In this document: positions 27,095 through 35,100 of the stretch, one piece after another
Layout: each line of letters starts with the position of its first letter
How positions within the stretch are numbered: the first letter of the stretch is position 1
NCBI RefSeq assembly: GCF_000423565.1
Contig: NZ_AUIF01000045.1
Coordinates: 36,278-100,277 of the forward strand
Length of the DNA: 64,000 bases
Reading direction: 5' to 3'
Source of the DNA: Runella zeae DSM 19591
GTDB taxonomy: Bacteria; Bacteroidota; Bacteroidia; Cytophagales; Spirosomataceae
Notes under the pieces: generated by a model
What the model was told of the DNA's origin: nothing
Databases searched by the model: none
The model's input: only the letters and a program-made list of their open reading frames with translations
Program-made: the position numbers and the translations under genes

Positions 27095-28759
27095 ATGCCT
27101 ACAAGAAGAGATTTTATCCAGTCGGGACTGCTAGCTACTGCGGCTGCTACTAGTAACACCGCACAGGCGAGCAATGTACCATTTTCATCCAGCCCTTTAG
27201 CGCCCCAAAGTGGTACGATTACTTTTTTACAGACTACCGATGTGCACTGCCAAATTCATGCACACGATGAGCTTTTTTGGGAAAATGATAAACTTACTTT
27301 TCGCAAAGCAGGAGGCTACGCTCATCTCGCCACGGCTTTGGAGAGTATGCGCCGCGAAAACCCCGCCAATACCATTACGGTAGATACGGGTGATATGTTT
27401 CAGGGAAGTATGCTATCGGTCAAAACCCAAGGGCAAGCATTTGTACCTCTTCTCAATGCACTTGGCTATGATCTCTATTTGCCTGGCAACTGGGAGGTGG
27501 TGTATTATAAACAAAATATGCAGCACCTGATGGGGAGCCTCCTCGCACCTAAAGTATGTACCAATATGTATCACGACCTTGGCGATGGCAAACGAGGTGG
27601 ATTTATTTTCCAACCTTATCAAATCATCAATCGCTTAGGTATTAAAATTGGTTTTTTGGGCTATACAGACCCTTTGGTTCCTCTACGACAATCTCCTTAT
27701 TACAGCAAAGGCATCATTTATGCCAAACCCGAAGAAAATCTAAAAGAATATGTAGCCTTACTAAGAGAACAAGAGAAGTGTGATTTCGTGATTATCTTAT
27801 CGCATCTGGGACTTTCTCAACAAATCGCCCTTGGCAATCATCCTGCTTGCAAAGGAGTAGATTATATATTTGGGGCTGATACCCACGAGCGCGTCCGAAC
27901 ACCCCTTCAAGCCGAATATACCAAAATAGTTGAACCCGGTGCCTTTGGGTCTTTTATTGGACGTTTGGATTTGAAAATAGAGAATGGTAAAATTGCGCAC
28001 GAAAAGTACCAACTCATCGAAGTAAATCCTCAAAAATACCCCGCAAACAAAGAAGTGGAAGCGCTGATTCGCCAAATCGAAAAACCTTACAAAAACGAAA
28101 TTGACAAAGTGATTGGCTATAGTACACTTCCACTTTATCGAAATTTTGTAGTTGAAAATACCATTGATACCCTCATCGTAGATGCCCTCAAGTGGAAAGT
28201 ACAGGCCGATGTGGTGCTCTCCAATGGCTTTCGTTTTTGCCCCCCTCGTACTGCCGACCACAGCGGTAAAGTACCTATTACAGAAGGGTATCTGTTTGAT
28301 ATGCTTCCCGTAGATGCCACAATCCGTACAGGCACTGCTACAGGGGCGCAGTTGGTAGAGTGGCTTGAAAAAGAACTCCAAAATGTATTTGCTCAAGATG
28401 CCTCCAAACGCTTCGGAGGCTGGCTGATTCGTTTTAAAGGAATGCAAGTAGAGTTTAAAGCCTTTGAAAGAATGGGGCATCGCGTCCAGAAAGTAATCAT
28501 CGCTGGGCAACCTCTCGACCCCAACCAATCATATACCCTCTGTGCTTGCGAGCGCGATGGTGACCCCGAAGATATGCTATGCCGTATGAAAGGTGTCAAA
28601 AACGCCCAAAACACCTCTTTTACCCTTCATAGTATGATGAAGGAATATTTGAAAGAGTTTTCGCCCGTAACGCCTATCTTGCGTCAAGATGCCAAAATCC
28701 TCGATGCTCCCCAAACGCTACTGAGCCAAGTACATGGCGTAAATTATCAATTTACATAA
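27095..28759 (+). CDS. soxB-like: SoxB-like thiosulfohydrolase (metallophosphoesterase / 5'-nucleotidase fold)
   Basis: A 554-residue Tat substrate: twin arginine in MPTRRDFIQS. The metallophosphoesterase domain shows TTDVHCQ (D49, H51), DTGDMFQGS (D97, D100), PGNWEVVYY (N132, E134) and FGADTHERV. The C-terminal 5'-nucleotidase domain carries SNGFRF and the strongly SoxB-like end CERDGDPEDMLCR and LLSQV. SoxB hydrolyses the sulfonate from the cysteine-bound SoxYZ intermediate. TQGQ after the metal site and the W-E dipeptide also match SoxB better than 5'-nucleotidases. No SoxYZ, SoxXA or SoxCD gene is in the window, so its partner is unclear. Confidence 0.82.
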   Translation: MPTRRDFIQSGLLATAAATSNTAQASNVPFSSSPLAPQSGTITFLQTTDVHCQIHAHDELFWENDKLTFRKAGGYAHLATALESMRRENPANTITVDTGDMFQGSMLSVKTQGQAFVPLLNALGYDLYLPGNWEVVYYKQNMQHLMGSLLAPKVCTNMYHDLGDGKRGGFIFQPYQIINRLGIKIGFLGYTDPLVPLRQSPYYSKGIIYAKPEENLKEYVALLREQEKCDFVIILSHLGLSQQIALGNHPACKGVDYIFGADTHERVRTPLQAEYTKIVEPGAFGSFIGRLDLKIENGKIAHEKYQLIEVNPQKYPANKEVEALIRQIEKPYKNEIDKVIGYSTLPLYRNFVVENTIDTLIVDALKWKVQADVVLSNGFRFCPPRTADHSGKVPITEGYLFDMLPVDATIRTGTATGAQLVEWLEKELQNVFAQDASKRFGGWLIRFKGMQVEFKAFERMGHRVQKVIIAGQPLDPNQSYTLCACERDGDPEDMLCRMKGVKNAQNTSFTLHSMMKEYLKEFSPVTPILRQDAKILDAPQTLLSQVHGVNYQFT

Positions 28760-28784
28760 TCTATCCTTCAACCACAAGAAAGTA

Positions 28785-29504
28785 GTGATCCTCCTTCTCA
28801 GATATTTTACGATTTTTGGAAGTGTTCTTCTCCTTTCTTATTCCAATGTACTAAGTCAAAATAAGCAAACTTCAATCCAGCAATTGTACTGGCTGAGATA
28901 TTATAACATCTGGAAAATCAGCCGTTTAGTAGAATGGCATAATGAACTCGATACGAGGCATTTTTTTGACAATAGTCAACGCCTTCAATGGATTCAACAC
29001 AGTCGAATCCATTACCGAATTGGCCCAAAAATCAACCTTGCCGCAGGATTTACCTATTCTTTACAAGGAAGTCAGCAACCCGACATCCCTAACACTACTC
29101 TGAAGCCTGAACTTCGCCCAGCACAAGAAATAAACTACCATCAAAATATCCTTCCTAATACCTCATTGAGCCTCCGCACCCGCTTCGACCAACGTTTCTT
29201 CTTGGCCACTGCTCAGTCTCCTTCCTCGTTCACTTTTAGGCATCGGTATCGCTTGCAGATTAGTCATTTTTTCAAAAAAGCCAACCTTACCCTGCGCCTC
29301 AATGATGAACTCATGTACAATGTACAAAACAGACGAGAATGGGCTAAATTTGATCAAAATCGAATTTATTTTGCCGCCGAAAAACGTTTCAGCCCTTCTT
29401 TGGCAGTCGAGGTAGGTTATCTCAATATTTTTCAAGCAGCGCGCCAAGCAGGTCTTTATTATGAGCGTCATATCTTGCGCCTCACTCTCCACCATACTAT
29501 TTAA
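28785..29504 (+). CDS. DUF2490-type outer-membrane protein
   Basis: A 239-residue exported protein starting at GTG (28785), followed by a hydrophobic signal ending NVLSQ. The body has alternating short beta strands rich in R and aromatic residues (WIQHSRIHYRIG, LAAGFTYSLQ, LSLRTRFDQRFF, HRYRLQISHFF), the pattern of the DUF2490 beta-barrel family in Bacteroidota, and ends in a strand typical of outer-membrane proteins. It lies 25 bases after soxB and is likely in the same unit, maybe as a porin. Function unknown. Confidence 0.78.
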   Translation: MILLLRYFTIFGSVLLLSYSNVLSQNKQTSIQQLYWLRYYNIWKISRLVEWHNELDTRHFFDNSQRLQWIQHSRIHYRIGPKINLAAGFTYSLQGSQQPDIPNTTLKPELRPAQEINYHQNILPNTSLSLRTRFDQRFFLATAQSPSSFTFRHRYRLQISHFFKKANLTLRLNDELMYNVQNRREWAKFDQNRIYFAAEKRFSPSLAVEVGYLNIFQAARQAGLYYERHILRLTLHHTI

Positions 29505-29542
29505 TGGGGAGAAGAGAGCCTATTTTCATAAAAATGCCCTTG

Positions 29543-29585
29543 TGTAACTTTTATCACTGACTCAAAAGGAGTTTTTATATTTTTT
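29543..29585 (+). promoter_or_regulatory. Crp/Fnr-type site upstream of the sulfide:quinone oxidoreductase gene
   Basis: TGTAACTTTTATCACT (29543-29558) matches the other three sites and, as at 21342 and 22255, is followed by GACT. The -7 element is weaker: TATTTTTT at 29578-29585, 19 bases on, instead of TAnnTTTG at 21. Confidence 0.65.
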
Positions 29586-29618
29586 AGAGAAAAAATATAA
29601 CTTAAACTTCTTAATCCG

Positions 29619-30812
29619 ATGGACAATCATCATCAAATCCTTATCATAGGTGGCGGCAATGCTGGAATATCTCTCGCTGCTCAGCTCCTTCTCAAAAATC
29701 ACAAGCTTGACATTGCAATCGTTGACCCTGCCGATAAACATTACTACCAACCTGCTTGGACACTCGTAGGAAGTGGAATATTCGACATCAACAAGACCGT
29801 ACGTAACGAAGCATCGGTGATGCCCCAAGGCGTAAAATGGCTCCAAGTAGCAGCCCAAAGTTTTGAACCCCACAACAACGCTGTTCGTACCACGGGCGGT
29901 ACCTATACCTACGATTATTTGGTAGTTTGTCCGGGTATTCAACTCAACTGGTCGGCGGTAAAGGGCCTTACCGAGACCCTCGGCAAAAATAACGTATGCA
30001 GCAACTACAGTTTTCAACATGCCCCTTACACTTTTGAATGCATCAAAAACCTCAAAAAGGGAAAGGCGATATTTCACAATCCACATACACCCGTAAAGTG
30101 CGGCGGAGCCCCGCATAAGATAATGTACATGGCGGCTGATTACTTCCGTAAAAACAATGTTTTGGACCATATCGACATTCAGTATTGGAGTGGTGGCACC
30201 AAGCTTTTTGCTGTTCCGAAATATGAAAAGACGCTGCTGGGCGTGTGTGAAAAAGCCAATATTCAGCTTCATTTTTTTCAACGCTTAGAAGAAATAGATG
30301 GCCCTAACAAACGCGCTCGTTTTGTAGGCTTTGGCGACCACAACAAAGACGTAGAAACTTGGGTGGACTTTGACATGATACACGTCACTCCTCCCCAATC
30401 AGCACCCGATTTTATCCGTAATAGTCCTTTGGCCAATGCCGGAGGGTGGGTAGACGTTGATAAAAACACTTTACAACATCCCAAATACCCCAATATATTT
30501 TCGCTCGGCGACGCTTCAGGACTACCCACTTCCAAGACAGGTGCCGCGATTCGTAAACAAGCGCCGGTAGTAGTGGAAAATCTCCTTTCTATGATTGCTC
30601 ACCATCCACTCAATGCCTCCTACAATGGCTACACCTCATGCCCTTTGGTGACAGGCTATGGCAAACTCGTCTTGGCCGAATTTGACTACAATAATCAACC
30701 GCAAGAAACCTTCCCTTTTGATCAAAGTAAAGAACGTTGGAGTATGTATATGCTCAAAAAAGAAATACTCCCACGCATGTACTGGAATATGATACTTAAA
30801 GGAAAGGCTTAA
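29619..30812 (+). CDS. sqr-like: Sulfide:quinone oxidoreductase-like flavoprotein
   Basis: A 397-residue FAD-dependent oxidoreductase of the SQR family. The dinucleotide-binding motif IIGGGNAGISLAAQL opens the protein; the active-site cysteine is in VKCGGAPHK; YDYLVVCPGIQLNW and NIFSLGDASGLPTSKTGAAIR are family FAD motifs. SQR oxidises sulfide to persulfide or polysulfide at the membrane and reduces quinone. The MYMAADYFRK region after the cysteine motif resembles the eukaryotic-like type II SQRs. It likely supplies persulfide to the dioxygenase-rhodanese fusion at 22335. Confidence 0.9.
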   Translation: MDNHHQILIIGGGNAGISLAAQLLLKNHKLDIAIVDPADKHYYQPAWTLVGSGIFDINKTVRNEASVMPQGVKWLQVAAQSFEPHNNAVRTTGGTYTYDYLVVCPGIQLNWSAVKGLTETLGKNNVCSNYSFQHAPYTFECIKNLKKGKAIFHNPHTPVKCGGAPHKIMYMAADYFRKNNVLDHIDIQYWSGGTKLFAVPKYEKTLLGVCEKANIQLHFFQRLEEIDGPNKRARFVGFGDHNKDVETWVDFDMIHVTPPQSAPDFIRNSPLANAGGWVDVDKNTLQHPKYPNIFSLGDASGLPTSKTGAAIRKQAPVVVENLLSMIAHHPLNASYNGYTSCPLVTGYGKLVLAEFDYNNQPQETFPFDQSKERWSMYMLKKEILPRMYWNMILKGKA

Positions 30813-30832
30813 TTTCCCTTATTTTTCAGCCA

Positions 30833-30875
30833 AAAACCCGTTAAAAAAGCCGAAAATCTTTTTGTAACGGGTTTT
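30833..30875 (+). terminator. Terminator after the sulfide:quinone oxidoreductase gene
   Basis: AAAACCCGTTA (30833-30843) pairs perfectly with TAACGGGTTTT (30865-30875), followed by a T-rich tract. It closes the sulfur island and may also serve the convergent gene at 30945. Confidence 0.75.
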
Positions 30876-30944
30876 CTATTTTTCTTCAAAACTTGCCTAA
30901 TTTAATTAGTTTTTGATAAGAAAATACCTCATAATCAATACCAT

Positions 30945-31586
30945 TTATTCATATCTCACTTTACCATCGTTATAAATGATTACCTTTATAGCTTCATCAT
31001 ACACGTAACTTGCCTCCTTGTATATTTCTTTTTTTGACTTTTTTTTCCTTTCTTCAGAAGAAATTTTATATCGTTTTTTTTCAAAAGGATTCCAAAATTC
31101 AAAATTTTCATCCAATGCTTGTTGGAAATGAGGAATCAATTCCTTTTCAAGCTTTTTTTGACTTCTAATACTATACTTATTGTTGACAATGAAAGTGTAT
31201 TTTTCATCATAAATTAAAACCACTCGCCCCTTATATTTTGTATAAAAAGTAGGATAACAGTTTTCGCAATAGTGAGCAGCATGTAAAGTATTAGGAGTAA
31301 TATAATAACTACCAAGGACAATTCTGAATGAAAGCGAAGGCTTGCTATTGCCTTCTAAGGGGTTAAATGGCGAACGGGGATAATTTACAATATTATCTAC
31401 AAAAATAAAACCAAAATCTGACTTAAACAGCTCATTTTTAGACTCTTGAATCTCGACAAACTTTACTATTTCTTTGGCAATAAAACCATTAATAGAGCTA
31501 AATTGTACTTCTTTAATTACTCCTATCTGAGATTGACACAGAAACGAATACCCTAAATACACCAACGTAACAAGTAGTTTTTTCAT
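30945..31586 (-). CDS. Small secreted protein of unknown function
   Basis: A 213-residue protein with a signal peptide (MKKLLVTLVYLGYSFLCQSQ). The rest has alternating beta strands and a lysine-rich stretch near residue 170. A pair of cysteines lies in HYCENCYP, which could bind metal or form a disulfide. No known family is recognised. It is convergent to the SQR gene and is more AT-rich than the sulfur genes. Confidence 0.6.
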   Translation of the reverse strand: MKKLLVTLVYLGYSFLCQSQIGVIKEVQFSSINGFIAKEIVKFVEIQESKNELFKSDFGFIFVDNIVNYPRSPFNPLEGNSKPSLSFRIVLGSYYITPNTLHAAHYCENCYPTFYTKYKGRVVLIYDEKYTFIVNNKYSIRSQKKLEKELIPHFQQALDENFEFWNPFEKKRYKISSEERKKKSKKEIYKEASYVYDEAIKVIIYNDGKVRYE

Positions 31587-31797
31587 AATTTCAGTGGTAT
31601 AAATTCTATATTAGTTAACTTCTATTCCTTACTAAAGCAAACCACGTGGGCTTGTAATAAAACCATTATAAAGATCGAGTCATTATTTATAGCATATAGG
31701 TATTTGGTCAAGAAAAAACGACCTGTGGCGTAATTTATGACAATAGTACAAAAACAGTTTATACCTTAACTGAAAATTTCATTTAAAATAAAAAGAC

Positions 31798-32643
31798 ATG
31801 AGAGCTTTTTTCATTTTTCTATTTTCAGTATTAGTCTGCTTTACAGTAGAGGCAAAGATGCGAACATATGTAGGTAGTACTCCAGCCCATAGCATTATAA
31901 GAGATTTCTTAGGGGTTTCTTCAACCGATTCGATTGATTTCATTCGTTGGAAACTGGAGGTGGATTCGGGCAAGTACAAACTCCAGTGTCAGTATGGTAT
32001 ATCGAAGCCCAATACCTCAGGTTTTTTGGATGAAAAACGTGTCGTTTTTGAAGGAGCATTTACCTTATCCAATCATTTTTATGATTTAGACCACAACGAT
32101 AAGTACCTCTCAATACTAGAATTAAACACCAATGTCCTCCATTTTCTGGATGACCACCGTCGTATGCTTAGCGGAAATGGTGGATATAGCTATGCTTTAA
32201 ACAACGTTCAGCCTACTGAAACCGATGAATTCAACGCTCATTCTGAACTTAGCCCCGCCTCCACTCCACTGATTTTTGAAGGAAGAACTCCCTGCCAAGA
32301 ACTATCCGCTTACCTAGGATTAAATAAAAACGAGGCTTGCATAAAAATGAAATGGTATCTTCATTTTTATACCGATTCTGTTTCGCATCAGCCCTCTTAC
32401 TTCCTTATGGCAGGCATGGGTTACCGAAAAAACAATATGGCAAAAGGGAAATGGGAAATAATAACCACCCCAAGCGGGCACTCGCTTTTCAGGCTTTATT
32501 TTGACCGCTGGAGTCGTCCACTGGACTTACAAAAAGGAGGCGAAAATATCTTGTTTTTTGTCGAAAATCATGGACATTTAATGACGGGAAATGCTGATTT
32601 TAGCTACACTCTCAACCGCATACAGCAAGAAGACAAAAAATAA
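31798..32643 (+). CDS. Secreted protein with two repeated halves, unknown function
   Basis: A 281-residue exported protein (signal up to ~VEA, residue 19). Two homologous segments are visible: residues ~30-140 and ~165-275. Each has FLG or YLG near the start, a K-W-x-L or RWKLEV strand, and ends alike (HFLDDHRRMLSGNGGYSYALN against FFVENHGHLMTGNADFSYTLN). The duplication is old, since only about one third of positions match. No known family is recognised. It stands alone. Confidence 0.65.
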   Translation: MRAFFIFLFSVLVCFTVEAKMRTYVGSTPAHSIIRDFLGVSSTDSIDFIRWKLEVDSGKYKLQCQYGISKPNTSGFLDEKRVVFEGAFTLSNHFYDLDHNDKYLSILELNTNVLHFLDDHRRMLSGNGGYSYALNNVQPTETDEFNAHSELSPASTPLIFEGRTPCQELSAYLGLNKNEACIKMKWYLHFYTDSVSHQPSYFLMAGMGYRKNNMAKGKWEIITTPSGHSLFRLYFDRWSRPLDLQKGGENILFFVENHGHLMTGNADFSYTLNRIQQEDKK

Positions 32644-32808
32644 CCTACTTAAACATTCTTATCTCTATCTCGGAAAGGCGCAAGGTTTGTAGCTCAGCGG
32701 AGGAGAAAATCGCTAAACACTCGTAAAAAAGAAGAGAGTTTGGGGTGAGTATTACAACTATTTTCTTTTTGCGGACGTCTTTGCTGAAGTATCCAACCAG
32801 CGATTTTT

Positions 32809-33162
32809 ATGCGTTTTATGCTCAGCACTCTATTGTACTGCATTTTATTACTCCCTTTTGCCTCCTCTTGCTCCAAAGACAATCAAGATTGTGGATGTAA
32901 TGGTTCAACGCGCCGTATTCTGGAAAACGTACAAGCCCGATACACGGGTGAAGGTGTGTTTGTAGTTCCTGACATAAATTCTGGATTCATTCAGGTATAT
33001 CCGTGTGAGGTAGATACTACTTGGGAAATTAGTAAAGATGAAAATACCTGGAACTACACCATTTCGGGCGATCTTAAAAAGCATTGTTTTGGCCCAAATC
33101 CTGAGTTAGAACTCCCCTATCCAGGAGGAAAGATTCGGCTTACAAATATCCAAAAGAGGTAA
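32809..33162 (+). CDS. Small lipoprotein of unknown function
   Basis: A 117-residue protein with a lipobox (PFASSC, Cys21), then a cysteine-rich segment CSKDNQDCGCNG. The rest is beta-rich (TWEISKDENTWNYTISGDLKK). No family recognised. A small hairpin with a T-run follows the stop. Confidence 0.6.
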   Translation: MRFMLSTLLYCILLLPFASSCSKDNQDCGCNGSTRRILENVQARYTGEGVFVVPDINSGFIQVYPCEVDTTWEISKDENTWNYTISGDLKKHCFGPNPELELPYPGGKIRLTNIQKR

Positions 33163-33192
33163 TAGCCTGCTACATCAAGATTGTGTTGGAAG

Positions 33193-33211
33193 GCTGCTTA
33201 TGGCAGCTTTT
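33193..33211 (+). terminator. Short GC hairpin with T-run
   Basis: GCTGC (33193-33197) pairs with GCAGC (33203-33207), followed by TTTT. A weak terminator candidate for the lipoprotein gene. Confidence 0.45.
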
Positions 33212-33658
33212 CGCCGTCCTACAACTGTTTCATTTATATCGGCAAATTCTGTCACGATTTGATTCGCTGTATCAATTGTGAAAGATCACGCTGTACTAAT
33301 TAGCCAAGGATTTGGCTTTGCAGATTTGATAATTAGAATATTCTTTACTACGCACACAGTCGATGATGAAAAACGACCCAAGAAAGAAAGATTGAATTTC
33401 GCCTACCCAATGCCCATATGTCAATGCTTATGTAGGAATTCGCTATCGAATGGGTAGATTTTGGATGTAAGTTGTCAGGCAAAGTCGCGATTGACACACT
33501 CAATGAATACAAGTTTTATTCTATCCCTAAAACTAAGCTTTTGTCCCAGAAATTTTGAGAGGCTACCGAGGCAAAATAGCTTTGGAGCCTCATCAAAAAG
33601 TAGGACGCCGAAAATGCTTATCCAGAGTAGGCAACAGAACCCCCAAAAAATCACAAGT
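33212..33658. other. Spacer without a supported gene
   Basis: About 450 bases hold only short frames. CTACCCA near 33401 and a matching TGGGTAG near 33450 form a weak inverted repeat. The plus-strand frame from 33461 joins the gene at 33659 but has no coding features before the signal peptide. It could be degraded mobile DNA; nothing is recognisable. Confidence 0.35.
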
Positions 33659-34054
33659 ATGAAAAAAGCACTTTTCACCCTCTCAATGGCTTTATTGACC
33701 GGGCATTTTGTAAATGCACAAAACCACAATACACTATGGTGTGATAAAAATGCTAAAATGAAAAACACACACAACTTTAGTTTGCAAAAAACTACTGAAA
33801 CTGGTAAACTTAATGCTATCATGAAATGGGGTGGACCGAATGGTGGAGCTACTTTTTCTGCGGCAAATTTAGAAATCACAAACGGTACTTGCGAATCATG
33901 TAAACCGGTTGGTGCGATAGGTTCGGGTAATTATCAACAAAATTGGGTTATTAAAGTAACCGACCCATCTAAGGCAGTAACATTTGCATGGAAAACCACT
34001 GGTACTATCAATGTATGTGGAACTGGCAAACTGGTTATTCCTCGTCCATTCTGA
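33659..34054 (+). CDS. Small secreted protein of unknown function
   Basis: A 131-residue protein; the start at 33659 gives a signal peptide (MKKALFTLSMALLTGHFVNAQ). The mature part is glycine- and asparagine-rich with two cysteine pairs (CESC and single cysteines near WCDK and VCGTG). No family recognised. It lies next to the decayed insertion sequence. Confidence 0.55.
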   Translation: MKKALFTLSMALLTGHFVNAQNHNTLWCDKNAKMKNTHNFSLQKTTETGKLNAIMKWGGPNGGATFSAANLEITNGTCESCKPVGAIGSGNYQQNWVIKVTDPSKAVTFAWKTTGTINVCGTGKLVIPRPF

Positions 34055-34219
34055 TAGTTAACATTGCGATGTGTGAAGCAAAATCCAATAGCTATCGCAT
34101 TGCCACTCCGATTGAACGCCAGTTTCCTTCTGTCATGCTATGGTAGGAAAAAACTGGCGTTCAGTAAAAAAAACAAGAGCTATTTTGTATTAAACCCAAA
34201 AGTTGTGGAGCAACTTAGA

Positions 34220-34480
34220 TTAAGCATATAATTGGGTTAAACGATACAGAAAGAATTCTACATTTTTTACCCCTCTGAATTGACTTCTGAACGCTTTGAT
34301 TTTGGCGCGATCCGTCGCACGTTTGAAGGATTCCGCTGAAGCGTTCGCACTTCTATTGTCAAAGTAGCGGGCCGCCGCCACGGTTAAGAATCGTCTCATA
34401 GTGGTTCTGGATGGAGCACGCCACTGTATTGAAGGCTTTAACGCACTTTTCGCTTCTGCCTTTAGATGTGGGCGATATAA
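34220..34480 (-). pseudogene. ISL3-type transposase C-terminal remnant
   Basis: On the minus strand the pieces read FNTVACSIQNHYETILN, then YFDNRSANASAESF, then AKIKAFRSQFRGVKNVEFF and LYRLTQLYA followed by a stop at 34220-34222. This is the C-terminal pattern of the ISL3 (DDE_Tnp_ISL3) family. The pieces are broken by a 16-base GC-rich insertion (34367-34382), an 18-base GC-rich segment replacing one codon (34307-34324) and at least one single-base deletion near 34430. The start of the gene is lost. Confidence 0.78.
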
Positions 34481-34780
34481 AAGACGCGAATTAACTTATC
34501 ATCCGCGACGCTTGATGTGAAGAAAAACACGATACCCGCGTATGGGAAAGTCCTGTAGCGTAATGGAGGAAAAAAACGCTGGAAAGTAAATCCTTTTTTT
34601 TGCTTTCCTGCTCTAAATAGTTTTTTTCTTCTAAATAAACATGATAGCAATCATCTGACCTTTCTATATGAGTCAGTAGGTATTTCTAAAGCAGGAAATC
34701 CGGTAAGATTAACTCGATAAGGGATAAGAAACCTTCCAAAACAAATTAGGTTTGATTAAACGCACAAACCTAAAAAAATC

Positions 34781-34978
34781 GTAACTGTTTAGGTACCCTA
34801 CAAAAAAACAAATAATTGATAGTCAGTTAGTTATCGTTTTTGTTGTTAACCAACTGTGTGAAAAATGTCGCATTTTTTGAATTTTTGAAGTTTCCTTAGA
34901 CCATAAATTGTACTATTTTAATCGAAAAATAGCCTTTAAATTGTACTTTTTAAGCAAAAAGAGTACCTAAACAGTTAC
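34781..34978. mobile_element. 198-bp MITE with 16-bp TIRs and 8-bp target-site duplication
   Basis: GTAACTGTTTAGGTAC (34781-34796) is exactly inverted at 34963-34978. The flanks are identical: AAAAAATC at 34773-34780 and at 34979-34986, an 8-base target-site duplication. There is no gene inside. Ends starting GTAA and 8-base duplications are typical of the IS66 family, so it is probably a non-autonomous IS66 derivative. It is nested in the decayed ISL3-like element and is thus younger. Confidence 0.85.
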
Positions 34979-35055
34979 AAAAAATCTAACGCTCTCCACA
35001 ACTTTTGGGTTTGTTCCTCTTTTTTCCGTTCTACAATTTTACCGAAGAATTGAAA

Positions 35056-35096
35056 ACAAAAAACCCTCAAAACAGCGTGCTTTGAGGGTTTTTTGT
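35056..35096. terminator. Terminator downstream of darG (copy 1)
   Basis: ACAAAAAACCCTCAAA (35056-35071) pairs perfectly with TTTGAGGGTTTTTTGT (35081-35096). It has T-runs on both strands, and lies 4 bases beyond the darG stop. An almost identical hairpin is found at 36927-36961 upstream of darT. Confidence 0.85.
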
Positions 35097-35100
35097 TGCT

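Larger units (their letters stand above)
34192..35012. mobile_element. Decayed ISL3-like insertion sequence with intact terminal inverted repeats
   Basis: Perfect 19-base inverted repeats bound the element: 34192-34210 (reads AAACCCAAAAGTTGTGGAG) and 34994-35012 (its reverse complement). Inside are a broken ISL3-type transposase remnant and a 198-bp MITE. No target-site duplication is visible at the outer ends. The element is non-functional. Confidence 0.7.

Noticed and set aside
27797..28528. Long minus-strand frame of 243 codons inside the SoxB-like gene
   Set aside because: It is antisense to a strongly supported gene and its translation shows no domain.
29562..30281. Minus-strand frame of 239 codons inside the SQR gene
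   Set aside because: Antisense shadow of a well-supported gene.
32690..32760. tRNA-like stretch (GTAGCTCAGCGGAGGAG resembles a D-loop)
   Set aside because: No acceptor stem, anticodon arm or T-loop can be formed around it.
34462..34650. Minus-strand frame next to the transposase remnant
   Set aside because: It might be more of the transposase but no conserved motif could be aligned.
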